DNA of 38,982 nt. Source: Candidimonas sp. GTDB lineage: Bacteria; Pseudomonadota; Gammaproteobacteria; Burkholderiales; Burkholderiaceae_B. Shown one piece after another: positions 26,528-35,250 of this stretch. Positions within the stretch are counted from its first letter, which is position 1. The number at the start of each line of letters is the position of its first letter. Position numbers and translations under genes: made by a program. The notes beneath the pieces were generated by a model. It saw only the letters and a list, made by a program, of their open reading frames with translations, ran no database searches and had not been told where the DNA came from. Location of the stretch: NCBI GenBank assembly GCA_004297945.1, contig SCRC01000041.1, positions 1-38,982 on the forward strand, given 5' to 3'.

Positions 26528-26549
26528 TGTACTCGATTTTGTACTCATA
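26528..26549. repeat. TGTACTC direct repeats, left of the AlbA_2 gene
   Basis: TGTACTC occurs at 26528-26534 and 26540-26546, the second as TGTACTCATA. The same ten bases recur at 28791-28800, on the other side of the AlbA_2 gene. They may be ends or binding sites of a mobile segment, or chance. Confidence 0.4.
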
Positions 26550-26638
26550 TTATTCATGGCTTCTTTTTCGGTAACGCCCTGGCATCTGCTGAAAGCCGGA
26601 TCATTCCAAAAGCTCAGATAAGCACATTAATGCTATTT

Positions 26639-26685
26639 GAGCATTAAACGAGCATTAAACAAATTCAATGCTCGTTTTAATGCTC
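26639..26685. repeat. long inverted repeat built of GCATTAAA/TTTAATGC motifs
   Basis: The left arm (26639-26656) contains GAGCATT twice, separated by AAAC. After a ten-base loop the right arm (26667-26685) is its inverse except for one extra T. Another GCATTAA-like site precedes it near 26622. It lies 17 bases past the stop of the AlbA_2 gene. There is no T-tract, so it is not a classic terminator; operator or iteron-like use is possible. The rest of 26338-26701 is AT-rich and shows no coding potential. Confidence 0.65.
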
Positions 26686-26701
26686 GCACGCATAGAAACC
26701 A

Positions 26702-28411
26702 TCATTGCTTGAATACATGTCGAGCCGACTGGCCTCGTCCTGGCGGTTGGACCCCTGGATTTTCCTCGCGTAGCTCTGCCATTAAACGGTACACCTGGTT
26801 GCGATCAAAGTGCGTGATCTGCCGGATCTCCTGATTACTTAACCCCGGTTCGTTACGACGGGCGCGCTCCATGAGAATACTGAGTACGCGAACCTTCGCC
26901 GCATCCCAATCGATGCGTCGGCGCTTTTCGCCCCCTCCATCCCCTGCCAGACGGCGATACAGCGCCGGTGACAGGCACCAATACGCCCCTCTTCCAGTGC
27001 CGCCATGCTCGATATAGCCACTAGACTCCATGCCAGACAAGCGCTCCCGAATCTCTGCTTCGCTACGCTGGCATAAGGCGGCAGCCGTCGCCGTATCCAC
27101 CTCGGGATGTTTGCGCAGATAGCCCAGCAACAGCAATTCATCCACGCCCAGATGATGCCCTCGCTCAGATTCCTCAGCCACAAACAGCCGAATGGCTGCA
27201 TCGAGCTCACGCTTGGCAAAACTCACCAGGACAGAATCACCAATCTCGCGGATCACGGGCGGCTCCTTGCCCTCCACCAGCAAGGCGGAGAACATGCGAT
27301 TGATACCCAGATTGCTGCGGTTGACCATGCGCAACCGAGTGAGCGCCTCGACCAACAAGAGATTCCTGGCCGCCGGCTGATGGTGCAGGATATTGTCCGG
27401 CGTAATGCCCGCGATGAACCCACCGTTGTTACTGATCTCCAACCGGTCACGGTAGAGCTTAACCATCACCGGCCCTGCAATCTTCAGGTCGGCGTGGCAG
27501 AACGCATTCATCAGCGCCTCGCGCAAGGCGATCTCCGGCCAAGTCCGGTATTCGTAATGAAATAATCCCTGCTCGTAGGTCGTGATCGGATTGAATGGCA
27601 ACAGCAATTCTTCGAGGCGCTGCACTGACAGTGGTAAGGCACTGACGCGGTCCTCTCGATTGTCATACTCAGTATCGGAGGTCATGTGCAAGAATGTCCA
27701 GCCATGGCCAGGAACATACTCACGAATGGCGTCTTCAGTCCCGGCCAGCAACAGTGCCGCCCGAGTAAGTTGGCCACTTTTGATCAGACCCAGGGTACGC
27801 AATAGCTCTGTATCACCCAAGCTGAGCAGCTCGTCTGGCACACGTTCCCGACGCGCCTGGTTACGCAAAGCCTCCAGGGCTGTCGCCGAGAATAATCTCG
27901 GATGGACTTGTGCAACGACCTGACCGGTATAGTCTGTCTCACCGGTTTCCACGCCGATCTTGCGGCGAAGAGAGCCGGTCAATGGCTGGCAATCCTTGCC
28001 GATGCGGATAGTGCCCTTTCCGGCACTATCGGTATACGGCGGCATACCGGGATGAATTTGCATCAGCAGTAGGCGTCCCGTGCCCTCCGGTACCGACAGC
28101 TCCTCAAAAACGGGCATGATCTTTGGATCGGTCTGGTCATAGACTGCTGCCTTGAGCAAGTTAATGTCAATTTCTGGTGGGATACCCAGGATCGCCCGCT
28201 CGCGCCCCGCTACACGATCAGCCACGCCAAACACGACTGTGCCACCGCCACCGTTGGCCATGCAAACAGCCATCTGCACGAGCGTTTTCACCGATTTGTC
28301 ACGGCTGTGCAAGTCCCATTGTTTGAAATCGAGATCCTGGTCTTCGAGATCATCAGCAATGCAATGATCGAGCTCTGGCAACAAGGATTTGATCTGGACT
28401 ACAGAGCGCAT
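26702..28411 (-). CDS. AlbA_2/Schlafen-domain putative DNA-binding transcriptional regulator
   Basis: From ATG 28411 (MRSVVQIKSLLPELDHC), preceded by GGGGGA, the protein has 569 residues; a longer upstream frame has no recognisable N-terminal similarity. An AlbA_2 (Schlafen-like) domain spans about 20-165 (DLDFKQWDLHSRDKSVKTLV, then MANGGGGTVVFGVADR). A GHKL-type ATPase segment follows near 295-400 (ALREALMNAFCHADL, ISNNGGFIAGITPDN). Two or three winged helices fill the C-terminal part. Such proteins are often labelled RecG-like helicases, but this one has no helicase motor. Relatives are frequent on islands and in defence contexts. It appears intact, unlike its neighbours. Palindromes flank both ends. 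Confidence 0.82.
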   Translation of the reverse strand: MRSVVQIKSLLPELDHCIADDLEDQDLDFKQWDLHSRDKSVKTLVQMAVCMANGGGGTVVFGVADRVAGRERAILGIPPEIDINLLKAAVYDQTDPKIMPVFEELSVPEGTGRLLLMQIHPGMPPYTDSAGKGTIRIGKDCQPLTGSLRRKIGVETGETDYTGQVVAQVHPRLFSATALEALRNQARRERVPDELLSLGDTELLRTLGLIKSGQLTRAALLLAGTEDAIREYVPGHGWTFLHMTSDTEYDNREDRVSALPLSVQRLEELLLPFNPITTYEQGLFHYEYRTWPEIALREALMNAFCHADLKIAGPVMVKLYRDRLEISNNGGFIAGITPDNILHHQPAARNLLLVEALTRLRMVNRSNLGINRMFSALLVEGKEPPVIREIGDSVLVSFAKRELDAAIRLFVAEESERGHHLGVDELLLLGYLRKHPEVDTATAAALCQRSEAEIRERLSGMESSGYIEHGGTGRGAYWCLSPALYRRLAGDGGGEKRRRIDWDAAKVRVLSILMERARRNEPGLSNQEIRQITHFDRNQVYRLMAELREENPGVQPPGRGQSARHVFKQ

Positions 28412-28470
28412 GAGCTGGTCCCCCACAAGGGATATTGTGTATCGGTGTACAAAGCCGCCATGGGAGCAGA

Positions 28471-28493
28471 TTGTCCAACAGGTTGTTGGACAA
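28471..28493. promoter_or_regulatory. perfect palindrome TTGTCCAACA-N3-TGTTGGACAA
   Basis: Ten-base exact arms are separated by GGT, centred about 70 bases upstream of the AlbA_2 gene start at 28411. The size and position fit an operator for a dimeric regulator, possibly the AlbA_2 protein itself. There is no T-tract on either strand, so a terminator is unlikely. Confidence 0.65.
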
Positions 28494-28623
28494 TTGATAT
28501 TTGATGACGCCATGGCTGGCACGTGGCCGCAACTCGGAGGCAATCAGAGGTGATGGACGCATCAGCAACTATGCTGTTCCCAGACCACAACCTTCGATTT
28601 CTGCTGAAATCTAGAGCAGCGGC

Positions 28624-28663
28624 CACATTCTTTGTGCACCTGCACAGCAGCACAAAGAATGTG
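28624..28663. repeat. 14-base perfect inverted repeat
   Basis: CACATTCTTTGTGC at 28624-28637 and GCACAAAGAATGTG at 28650-28663 surround a 12-base loop. No T-run follows on either strand. It may be a structured RNA element, a recombination site or an operator. Confidence 0.6.
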
Positions 28664-28746
28664 CTGGTTGTCACGGGGCTTGGCATTGCGACAATGCGCG
28701 TCCGTAAGCATGGCGTGTAACCTTTGATGATAGTGAACATCGATAC

Positions 28747-28800
28747 TGTACTCACTTCTTGCTTGCGTATCAATTTCCCGTACTCAGCAATGTACTCATA
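28747..28800. repeat. three GTACTCA repeats, right of the AlbA_2 gene
   Basis: GTACTCA occurs at 28748-28754, 28780-28786 and 28792-28798; the last is within TGTACTCATA, identical to 26540-26549. Together with the left copies they bracket about 2.2 kb that contains the AlbA_2 gene. Confidence 0.4.
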
Positions 28801-28845
28801 AAATTTCTGACAACTCCAGAACAACAGAGGAACCATCAGAAACAC

Positions 28846-28870
28846 AAAAACCGCGTAGATACGCGGCTTT
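28846..28870 (-). terminator. rho-independent terminator downstream of ychF
   Basis: On the minus strand GCCGCGTA-TC-TACGCGGT is followed by TTTTT, a compact GC-rich stem and T-tract, about 60 bases past the ychF stop. Confidence 0.8.
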
Positions 28871-28929
28871 CCAGGCATACCGATGATTTCACCAGGTTCC
28901 AGGAAACACCCAGAAATCGAGCATTCCCG

Positions 28930-30021
28930 TTAGACGTTAAACAAAAAATTCAGCACGTCGCCATCCTTGACCACGTATTCCTTACCCTCGGCGCGCATCT
29001 TGCCGGCTTCCTTGGCACCCTGCTCGCCCTTGCACGCAATGAAATCATCGTAGGCGATGGTTTGGGCGCGAATGAAGCCGCGCTCGAAATCGGTGTGGAT
29101 AACGCCTGCGGCTTTAGGAGCCGTGTCGCCCACATGAATCGTCCAGGCACGCACTTCTTTCACGCCGGCGGTAAAGTAGGTTTGCAGGCCCAACAGGCGA
29201 AAGCCGGCGCGCACGACGCGGTTCAGGCCCGGCTCATGCATTCCCATATCGGCCAGGAACACATCCTTGTCTTCATCATCCAGATCGGCGATTTCGGCTT
29301 CGATAGCCGCGCACAGCGCCACCACCGGCGCATTCTCGGCCTCGGCATATTTATTTACCGCGTCCAGGTGCGGATTATTTTCAAAGCCATCGTCCTTGAC
29401 GTTAGCCACGTACATGGATGGCTTGGCCGTAATAAAGCAAAGCGGTTTAATCAACAACTGGTCGTCGGCGTCGAGCGCCAGCGAACGGATGGGGCGTGCC
29501 TGATCCAGAACCGGCATGATCTTTTCTAGCAAAGCCACCATTTTGATGGCGTCCTTGTCGCCCGCCCGGGCAGCTTTCTGAAAACGATGCAGCGCCTTTT
29601 CCGCCGAAGCCAGGTCGGCCAGCGCCAACTCGGTGTTGATGACTTCGATATCGGACAAGGGATCTATCTTGCCCGCCACGTGAATCACGTTTTCGTCTTC
29701 GAAACAGCGCACCACGTGCACAATGGCATCCGTCTCGCGTATATTGGCCAGAAACTGATTGCCCAAGCCCTCGCCTTTGGACGCCCCCGCCACCAGGCCC
29801 GCAATATCAACGAATTCAACCACCGCGGGTAGGATACGTTCAGGCTTGGCGATTTCAGCCAGCGCAGCCAAACGGGCATCAGGCACTTCGACCACGCCTA
29901 CATTCGGCTCTATGGTGCAAAACGGGTAATTCTCGGCGGCAATGCCGGCCTTCGTCAGGGCATTGAAAAGAGTTGATTTTCCGACGTTGGGCAAACCAAC
30001 AATTCCACATTGCAAAGCCAT
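28930..30021 (-). CDS. ychF: redox-regulated ATPase/GTPase YchF (OLA1 family)
   Basis: YchF is a conserved P-loop NTPase of the Obg-HflX group that binds ribosomes and prefers ATP. The 363-residue protein has P-loop [20 protein letters not shown] (about 6-25), the G2/G3 region [14 protein letters not shown] and [20 protein letters not shown], an inserted helical domain in the middle, and the C-terminal TGS-like domain ([37 protein letters not shown]). It is complete and of typical length. It marks the return to core genome after the island; in relatives it usually lies close to pth. Confidence 0.97.
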   Translation of the reverse strand: MALQCGIVGLPNVGKSTLFNALTKAGIAAENYPFCTIEPNVGVVEVPDARLAALAEIAKPERILPAVVEFVDIAGLVAGASKGEGLGNQFLANIRETDAIVHVVRCFEDENVIHVAGKIDPLSDIEVINTELALADLASAEKALHRFQKAARAGDKDAIKMVALLEKIMPVLDQARPIRSLALDADDQLLIKPLCFITAKPSMYVANVKDDGFENNPHLDAVNKYAEAENAPVVALCAAIEAEIADLDDEDKDVFLADMGMHEPGLNRVVRAGFRLLGLQTYFTAGVKEVRAWTIHVGDTAPKAAGVIHTDFERGFIRAQTIAYDDFIACKGEQGAKEAGKMRAEGKEYVVKDGDVLNFLFNV

Positions 30022-30117
30022 GAGTATCCTGAAATATAAGAATCAAAAAGGAACATATTGTAGGTCGGAATAGCGAATGGCAGAAAGCGGCACCTGCAAA
30101 AACGACGAGTACGTGTT

Positions 30118-30142
30118 GTAGCGGCAGCCCTTGTGGCTGCCA
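30118..30142 (+). repeat. REP-like hairpin, copy 12 (plus orientation)
   Basis: It is a perfect GGCAGCC/GGCTGCC stem with CTTGT loop and GTAG foot, upstream of ychF. It pairs with copy 13 about 40 bases away, in plus-then-minus arrangement like copies 8 and 9. Confidence 0.88.
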
Positions 30143-30181
30143 AAATCGTCATAACCCAGAGCCGATATCCATAAAGCATCG

Positions 30182-30207
30182 ATGGCAGCCACAAGGGCTG
30201 CCGCTAC
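30182..30207 (-). repeat. REP-like hairpin, copy 13 (minus orientation)
   Basis: It is the exact inverse of copy 12, between the end of the CPBP gene and ychF. Folding of the whole 30118-30207 segment on either strand would give a long stem between the two copies. Confidence 0.88.
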
Positions 30208-30231
30208 AGCGACGCCACAGCATTGACCCGC

Positions 30232-31080
30232 CTACGTCATCATCTGCGGCATGGCGTGCAGCGCAATCCACACCACCAGCAACGGGCCGCCATTGAACAA
30301 CCCATGCAAGAGCATGGACGCACCGATACCCCGCCGCACCCGCAACCACCCCAGCACCAGCCCCGTAAACCACTGTGGCAACACCAGCAACGGCATCAGC
30401 CAATATGGAGTGTGATGCATCGAAAAATTATGCAGATGCATGGCCGCAAACAACAGCGCCGAAAAATGAAATACCCAAGGAAACCATTGCTGGTAGCGGC
30501 GCCGACGGTGCCAGGCCAGAGGCTGCCTGAAACACGCTTGCAACCTCGAGAATCGGCCTGACACAGACGTTCCCGGCTGCAACGAAACACCTCGCAGATA
30601 AGGCAACCAGCACATCAGCACTATGGCGGCTACAAGCACGACCGTGGCCCAGTTCGGCCCGAAAACCAGGGCCACAGCAGCAACAGGCACAACCCATAGC
30701 GCCTGTGCGATGTGCCGCAACCCATAGCGAAACACCAGCTCTTCGACGATAGGCGCCCATATCAAGGCTTGCAGCCAGGGAATATTGTTAATGTCGAACC
30801 GATGATCGGCGCCACCCAAACTGGCCGCTGCGATAGCAATCGGCCCCAGAAAGAACAGATTGACCATCCAAAGACAGAACGCCCACTGCAACAGGCGCCA
30901 CAAAGGCAAAGAGGGAAACCAGTCTTCCCACCAACCGTTTATTGCAGCGCGATTGGGTAGGCGAGGCGTAAACATGGGCCGCTTCACAAAATGCCAAAAA
31001 TCGCGAAACTCATCGCGAAAACGCAAGCGGCCCGCGCCTTCAGTCATGGCTGTAGACAGCCCATAAAATGTTCGCGTCAT
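30232..31080 (-). CDS. CPBP-family intramembrane metalloprotease
   Basis: This 282-residue membrane protein has about six hydrophobic helices. The CPBP (CAAX protease/bacteriocin-processing) motifs are present: EELVFRYGLR near 113-122 (EExxxR), FHFSALLFAAMHLHN near 208-222 with the metal-binding histidine, and SMLLHGLFNGGPLL near 255-268. It probably cleaves or processes membrane-associated peptides; its substrate is unknown. The start may be the second ATG at 31047 (MTEGAGRLRFRDEFRDFWHF), since neither start has a clear ribosome binding site. It begins 26 bases after pth on the same strand. Confidence 0.85.
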   Translation of the reverse strand: MTRTFYGLSTAMTEGAGRLRFRDEFRDFWHFVKRPMFTPRLPNRAAINGWWEDWFPSLPLWRLLQWAFCLWMVNLFFLGPIAIAAASLGGADHRFDINNIPWLQALIWAPIVEELVFRYGLRHIAQALWVVPVAAVALVFGPNWATVVLVAAIVLMCWLPYLRGVSLQPGTSVSGRFSRLQACFRQPLAWHRRRRYQQWFPWVFHFSALLFAAMHLHNFSMHHTPYWLMPLLVLPQWFTGLVLGWLRVRRGIGASMLLHGLFNGGPLLVVWIALHAMPQMMT

Positions 31081-31106
31081 TGAAAGCGCAATAGTTGCAG
31101 GCCACC

Positions 31107-31703
31107 CTAGCCATGGTTGGCCTCATGCAACTGGCTAGTGGCCTGAGTAAACTCGCCACGCAACAAGGCAGGGAAAATTGCCCGGCATCGATCAATAACA
31201 CCTTCTATTTCCCGCAGCTCGTCGCGCCGCGGCGGATGCAGAACGAAATCCACCACTTGCTGGGCCAACCCCAGGCTGCGTGGATGCCCTATTCCTAGCC
31301 GCAAACGCCAAAAATTCGGGCTTCCAAGAACCGATGCGATATCGCGCAACCCATTGTGGCCCGCGTGCCCACCCCCCAGCTTAAGCTTGGCAACGCCGGG
31401 GAACAGATCCAGTTCGTCATGCAACACCAGCACCTGCTCAGGCACCAGCTTGTAAAACCGCATCAGCGCACCTGCGGCCTGCCCCGATCGATTCATGAAT
31501 GTTGTGGGTTTAGCCAATACAACCGTATCGTCATCAAAACGCGCCTTGGCCACCAGAGCCGAAAACGCCTTTTCAAGGGTGAAGCGGGCCTTCAGATCGT
31601 CAGCCAAGTGGTCGGCCAGCCAGAAGCCGGCATTGTGACGCGTGGCTTCATACTCCGGGCCGGGATTACCCAAACCAATAATCAAACGTACAGACAATGG
31701 CAT
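31107..31703 (-). CDS. pth: peptidyl-tRNA hydrolase
   Basis: Pth releases peptides from tRNAs that fell off ribosomes. A long open frame reaches to 32069, but the true start is ATG 31703 ([15 protein letters not shown]), giving 198 residues. Asn13, catalytic His23 (ATRHNAGFW) and the essential aspartate in [13 protein letters not shown] are present, as is the [12 protein letters not shown] motif. The C-terminus is normal. It follows rplY and a terminator in the standard betaproteobacterial order. Confidence 0.96.
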   Translation of the reverse strand: MPLSVRLIIGLGNPGPEYEATRHNAGFWLADHLADDLKARFTLEKAFSALVAKARFDDDTVVLAKPTTFMNRSGQAAGALMRFYKLVPEQVLVLHDELDLFPGVAKLKLGGGHAGHNGLRDIASVLGSPNFWRLRLGIGHPRSLGLAQQVVDFVLHPPRRDELREIEGVIDRCRAIFPALLRGEFTQATSQLHEANHG

Positions 31704-31742
31704 AAACAAAACCGTTAGATATAGCAAGCCTGCGCATAAAGC

Positions 31743-31776
31743 AAAAACCCCTGTCTGGCGACGCCAGACAGGGGTT
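31743..31776 (-). terminator. rho-independent terminator between rplY and pth
   Basis: The arms AACCCCTGTCTGGCG and CGCCAGACAGGGGTT form a 15-base perfect stem around one base, followed on the minus strand by a T-run. It should end most rplY transcripts, so pth needs read-through or its own promoter in the remaining 40 bases. Confidence 0.88.
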
Positions 31777-31809
31777 GGCGCCAAACATGCAGTCTGGCGT
31801 GTGACAAGC

Positions 31810-32457
31810 TTAGGCGGCGGGCTTGTCGGCGGCAGGCGCTGCGCCAGCGGCGGGAGCCTCGGCAGCGACGGGTGCGTCTTCCGTGCTGTCGGCGCCCGAC
31901 TTGACATGGGCCGAGGCCAGAGCCGGGTTGGCATCACTGCTACGCGGCACGTACACCACGCCGATCGGCAAGGTGATGTCGGACAGGTGCAAAATGGAAC
32001 CTGCCAGTAGCTGGCCCAGATCAACTTCCACATACTGAGGCAGGTTGACAGGCAGGCAGGTGATTTCAAGCTCGGTCACCATGTGGCTGACAATGGCGCC
32101 ACTTAGCTTGACGGCAGGCGACAGTTCAGCGTTGACGAAGTGCAACGGCACCTTGGTGTGCAGCGCCTGCGAGGCATCGACACGTTGAAAATCAACGTGC
32201 ATGACCTGCTGCTTGTAGGGATGCCATTGCACCGAACGCAGTAAAACCTGCTCGCTTGCACCGTCCATTTCCATCGTCAGGATGGAGGCGTGAAACGATT
32301 CTTTGCGCAATGCATGATAGATTTCGTTGTGATCGAGCTCGATGTTTGCGGGCTGAGCAGAGCCGCCGTAAACAATGGCAGGCACTCGGCCAGCGTGGCG
32401 CAGGCGGCGGCTCGCACTCGTACCTTGTACGCTACGCGAAGTGGCGTTGAATTTCAT
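31810..32457 (-). CDS. rplY: 50S ribosomal protein L25/general stress protein Ctc
   Basis: L25 binds 5S rRNA. From ATG 32457 ([20 protein letters not shown]), preceded by TTTGGAG, the protein has 215 residues: an L25 domain (about 1-90, with [10 protein letters not shown] and [20 protein letters not shown]) and a Ctc-type C-terminal beta domain (about 95-185). The tail is an Ala/Pro-rich low-complexity segment. A frame starting 18 bases upstream is less likely. It is in the usual place between prs and pth. Confidence 0.95.
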   Translation of the reverse strand: MKFNATSRSVQGTSASRRLRHAGRVPAIVYGGSAQPANIELDHNEIYHALRKESFHASILTMEMDGASEQVLLRSVQWHPYKQQVMHVDFQRVDASQALHTKVPLHFVNAELSPAVKLSGAIVSHMVTELEITCLPVNLPQYVEVDLGQLLAGSILHLSDITLPIGVVYVPRSSDANPALASAHVKSGADSTEDAPVAAEAPAAGAAPAADKPAA

Positions 32458-32561
32458 GAAAAACTCCAAAAGCAAGGGGCTTTAAGCCCTATTAGAAAAC
32501 ACAGTGCACATGACGCTGCGAAGAACTGCTGCCGGTCGCGACCAACCGACAGCAAAAAAAT

Positions 32562-33512
32562 TTAATCGACGAACAGGGAACTGACCGATTCGGCGTTCGA
32601 AATACGCAATATGGTTTCCCCCAGCAAAGAGGCGCAGGAAAGCTGACGGATTTTGCCGCAGATGCGCGCCTCTTCGGACAAGGGAATGGAGTCGGTCACC
32701 ACCAGCTCGTCGAGCTCGGATTCAACAATGCGCTGAACCGCCCCACCCGACAAGACCGGGTGCGTGCAATACGCGTAAACCTTGACGGCGCCACGCGCTT
32801 TAAGCGCCTGCGCAGCCTTGCACAAAGTGCCAGCGGTATCAACCATATCGTCCATGATAATGCAGGTGCGGCCATCGACCTCGCCAATAATATTCATTAC
32901 TTCCGATACATTGGCGCGAGGGCGGCGCTTATCGATAATGGACAACTCAGCCTCAAGCTGCTTGGCCAGCGCCCGGGCCCGGACCACACCGCCGATATCG
33001 GGCGACACGACGATCAGATCCTGATAATTGCGGCGCCAGATATCGCCCAGCAAAATCGGCCCGGCGTAAATATTGTCGACAGGGATATCGAAAAAACCTT
33101 GGATCTGATCGGCGTGCAAATCCATTGTCATGACCCGATCAACCCCCACGACCTGCAGCATGTTGGCCACCACCTTGGCCGAGATGGCCACCCGCGCAGA
33201 CCGCGGGCGGCGATCCTGGCGGGCATAGCCAAAATAAGGAATAGCTGCAGTGATGCGGCCCGCCGATGCCCGGCGCAACGCATCGACCATGACCATGATT
33301 TCCATCAGGCTGTCATTGGTCGGAGCGCAGGTAGGCTGAAGCACGAACACATCCTTGCCGCGGACGTTTTCGTTGATCTCCACCATGACCTCGCCATCGG
33401 AGAAACGGCCAACCGTCATCTTTCCGAGCGACATGTCGAGATGATTAACCACATCGACAGCCAGACGAGGGTTGGCGGTGCCGGTAAAAATCATGAAACT
33501 GTCGTATGTCAT
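32562..33512 (-). CDS. prs: ribose-phosphate pyrophosphokinase
   Basis: Prs makes PRPP from ribose 5-phosphate and ATP for nucleotide, histidine and tryptophan synthesis. The start at 33512 ([20 protein letters not shown]) gives 316 residues; the longer frame overlaps the region toward the tRNA and lacks similarity. Family motifs are all present: [20 protein letters not shown] near 37-56, [10 protein letters not shown] (ATP loop) near 97-106, [18 protein letters not shown] near 130, and the PRPP-binding [14 protein letters not shown] near 221-234. Complete. Confidence 0.96.
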   Translation of the reverse strand: MTYDSFMIFTGTANPRLAVDVVNHLDMSLGKMTVGRFSDGEVMVEINENVRGKDVFVLQPTCAPTNDSLMEIMVMVDALRRASAGRITAAIPYFGYARQDRRPRSARVAISAKVVANMLQVVGVDRVMTMDLHADQIQGFFDIPVDNIYAGPILLGDIWRRNYQDLIVVSPDIGGVVRARALAKQLEAELSIIDKRRPRANVSEVMNIIGEVDGRTCIIMDDMVDTAGTLCKAAQALKARGAVKVYAYCTHPVLSGGAVQRIVESELDELVVTDSIPLSEEARICGKIRQLSCASLLGETILRISNAESVSSLFVD

Positions 33513-33625
33513 GATGGAAGGTAGAGATCCCGTAGCGTGAAACAACAAAGCTGTTGACCAGCACCCCATTCGAGGCCGACTCAACAGCTTGGTATGTTAA
33601 AGCAAGCCCATCGGGCCAAGAAAAA

Positions 33626-33702
33626 TGGCTGGGGAAGAAGGATTCGAACCTTCGCATGCTGGAATCAAAATCCAGTGCCTTAACCAGCTTGGCGATTCCC
33701 CA
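33626..33702 (-). tRNA. tRNA-Gln (anticodon TTG)
   Basis: The minus strand folds into a 77-base tRNA. Acceptor strand TGGGGAA pairs with TTCCCCA, the anticodon stem CTGGA/TCCAG encloses a loop with TTG, and the T arm GAAGG-TTCGAAT-CCTTC is intact. G and an encoded CCA follow at the 3' end. It sits between ispE (1-base gap) and prs, the usual place in betaproteobacteria. Confidence 0.97.
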
Positions 33703-33703
33703 A

Positions 33704-34651
33704 TTAACTGCGTATCCAGTGTCGTAATGGATGATCGAGCAAACCCGGGCAAGCCCATGTATTTTCAACCATCGCAACTTGCCCGTTTTGAGAACCAGGC
33801 ATTTTAACGATTATTTCCTGCTGACACAGCCGGGCTTGTTCAAGCGTTGCACATTCAATGAAAAAACAACCACCCGACCCGGTCATTCGAGCATGGATGC
33901 CTTGCCGCTTCAGCCACAAGGCCGTTTCGCGCACACGGGCGAACCTGCTGCAAACCACCGGCTCCAAATCGTTACGGCCGAAATACGGGCTACTGTCTGC
34001 TGCGCCCGCCGCGTCAGCCAGCACGCCAACCCCCTGCGCGTGAACTCTTTGCCAATCAACAAAGACCGACATTATGATTGAGGGCGTATTTCTTGTCAAT
34101 TCAGGGGCCGAAAAAATTCCAGCGGTAGGCACCGGCTGGGAAGGCTGAATCACGACATACGAGCGTTGCGGCAACGATAAAGGCGACAGGCGCTCACCGA
34201 CCCCTTGCGCGAACGCCGGCCGGCCGTAGATAAACACCGGCACGTCAGCCCCCAGCGGCAAGGCCAGGGCCATGAGCGCGCGTCGATCCAGGCCGGTTTG
34301 CCACAAGCGATTCAAGGCCAGCAGTGTGCTGGCCGCGTCGCTTGACCCCCCCCCGAGCCCCGCCCCCGACGGGATGGCTTTCTGGTAGCGTATCTGCGCG
34401 CCGCAAGAAGTGCCGGTGGCATTTTGCAGCGCCCGGGCCGCACGCACCACCAGATCGTCTTCGTGGGCCAGGCCAGGCAACGACCCTTCGCAGACAACCT
34501 GCCCGTCGCTGCGCCGATCGAAATGCAGGGTATCGCACAGATCGATAAAGCGAAATGCGGTTTGCAGCAAGTGATAGCCGTCGTCGCGCCGACCGACCAC
34601 GTGCAGGAACAGGTTAATTTTAGCGGGAGCCGGAACGTCGTAGAGCGTCAC
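33704..34651 (-). CDS. ispE: 4-diphosphocytidyl-2-C-methyl-D-erythritol kinase
   Basis: IspE phosphorylates CDP-methylerythritol in the non-mevalonate isoprenoid pathway. The 315-residue GHMP kinase starts with a GTG codon (complement at 34649-34651) preceded by a G-rich site. It shows PAPAKINLFLHVVGRRDDGY near 7-26 and the ATP loop PSGAGLGGGSSDAASTLLAL near 93-112, then RMTGSGGCFFIEC near 262. It is about 20-30 residues longer at the C-terminus than some relatives, ending one base from the tRNA. It follows lolB with 8 bases between. Confidence 0.95.
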   Translation of the reverse strand: MTLYDVPAPAKINLFLHVVGRRDDGYHLLQTAFRFIDLCDTLHFDRRSDGQVVCEGSLPGLAHEDDLVVRAARALQNATGTSCGAQIRYQKAIPSGAGLGGGSSDAASTLLALNRLWQTGLDRRALMALALPLGADVPVFIYGRPAFAQGVGERLSPLSLPQRSYVVIQPSQPVPTAGIFSAPELTRNTPSIIMSVFVDWQRVHAQGVGVLADAAGAADSSPYFGRNDLEPVVCSRFARVRETALWLKRQGIHARMTGSGGCFFIECATLEQARLCQQEIIVKMPGSQNGQVAMVENTWACPGLLDHPLRHWIRS

Positions 34652-34659
34652 GCCCGCCC

Positions 34660-35238
34660 CTAGCCATCAATGACCAGACGCACGCTGATGCGCCGATTGG
34701 AATCGTTGCGATTGATCCGCAACAGCCGTGGGCCCTGCGCATCGTATCGCGACAGCACAGCCCTCCAGCCATTTTGCTCAAAACTGGCAATACGGCCGGC
34801 CGGATTCCTGGTCAATTTTTGAACCGGTGCGCGACCCACCTTGCCTTGAAGCCAATCGCGCAGACCCACCACCGGGATGGCGCTGCCCAGCACCTGCTCG
34901 ACCAGCCCGTCAGGATCGGAGGCCTGTTCCTCGGAGCCATCGGCGCGCGTCAGTACCGCATAACCCGGGTTGACCTGGACACGCGCCAGAATGCTGCCTA
35001 GCGGGTTGCTCAGATCGAGGCGCAGCGTCTGCCCGTCATCGCGCCACGCAAAACCGCCCTGAACCGCTTCCTGCTTGCCGTTATCGTGCATCACGCTGAC
35101 CGCGAAACGCCCGGTGCGTTCGAAGGCCCGGGCTGAACCACTATCGCCAATGCGCGGCGGCGTCGCGCAAGCCGTCAGCAGACACACCAGACCTGAAAGC
35201 AGATAAAGGCGACAGCGTTCAAACAAAATCCGTTTCAT
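34660..35238 (-). CDS. lolB: outer-membrane lipoprotein receptor LolB
   Basis: LolB accepts lipoproteins from LolA and inserts them into the outer membrane; it is a lipoprotein itself. The 192-residue protein has a lipoprotein signal with lipobox LTAC (Cys24). The mature part matches the LolB fold: RFAVSVMHDNGKQEAVQGGF, then WRDDGQTLRLDLSNPLGSIL, with VPVVGLRDWLQGKV-like residues near 125-140. It lies between the TPR gene and ispE in one operon, a conserved order. Confidence 0.92.
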   Translation of the reverse strand: MKRILFERCRLYLLSGLVCLLTACATPPRIGDSGSARAFERTGRFAVSVMHDNGKQEAVQGGFAWRDDGQTLRLDLSNPLGSILARVQVNPGYAVLTRADGSEEQASDPDGLVEQVLGSAIPVVGLRDWLQGKVGRAPVQKLTRNPAGRIASFEQNGWRAVLSRYDAQGPRLLRINRNDSNRRISVRLVIDG

Positions 35239-35250
35239 GACCCAGTCGCC

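Larger units (their letters stand above)
28412..28845. other. intergenic region with several strong palindromes, no supported gene
   Basis: The stretch from the AlbA_2 start to the ychF terminator holds the perfect palindrome at 28471, a 14-base inverted repeat at 28624 and GTACTCA repeats at 28747-28800. Open frames exist on the minus strand but show no recognisable protein. A short piece (EYIAEYGKLIRKQE) near 28750-28800 looks protein-like but cannot be assigned. Confidence 0.5.

Noticed and set aside
28418..28440. Another REP-like copy at CCCACAAGGG
   Set aside because: Only the loop-like bases match; no stem or GTAG foot is present.
28399..28878. A 159-residue minus-strand frame as a gene
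   Set aside because: It overlaps the AlbA_2 start, palindromes and the ychF terminator and has no recognisable domain; only a short piece looks protein-like.
31107..32069. A 320-residue frame covering pth with a long N-terminal extension
   Set aside because: The extension is antisense-frame translation of rplY and crosses a strong terminator; the Pth family start at 31703 is clear.
33905..33925. CAGCCACAAGG in ispE as a REP copy
   Set aside because: It lies inside a conserved coding sequence and has no matching second arm.
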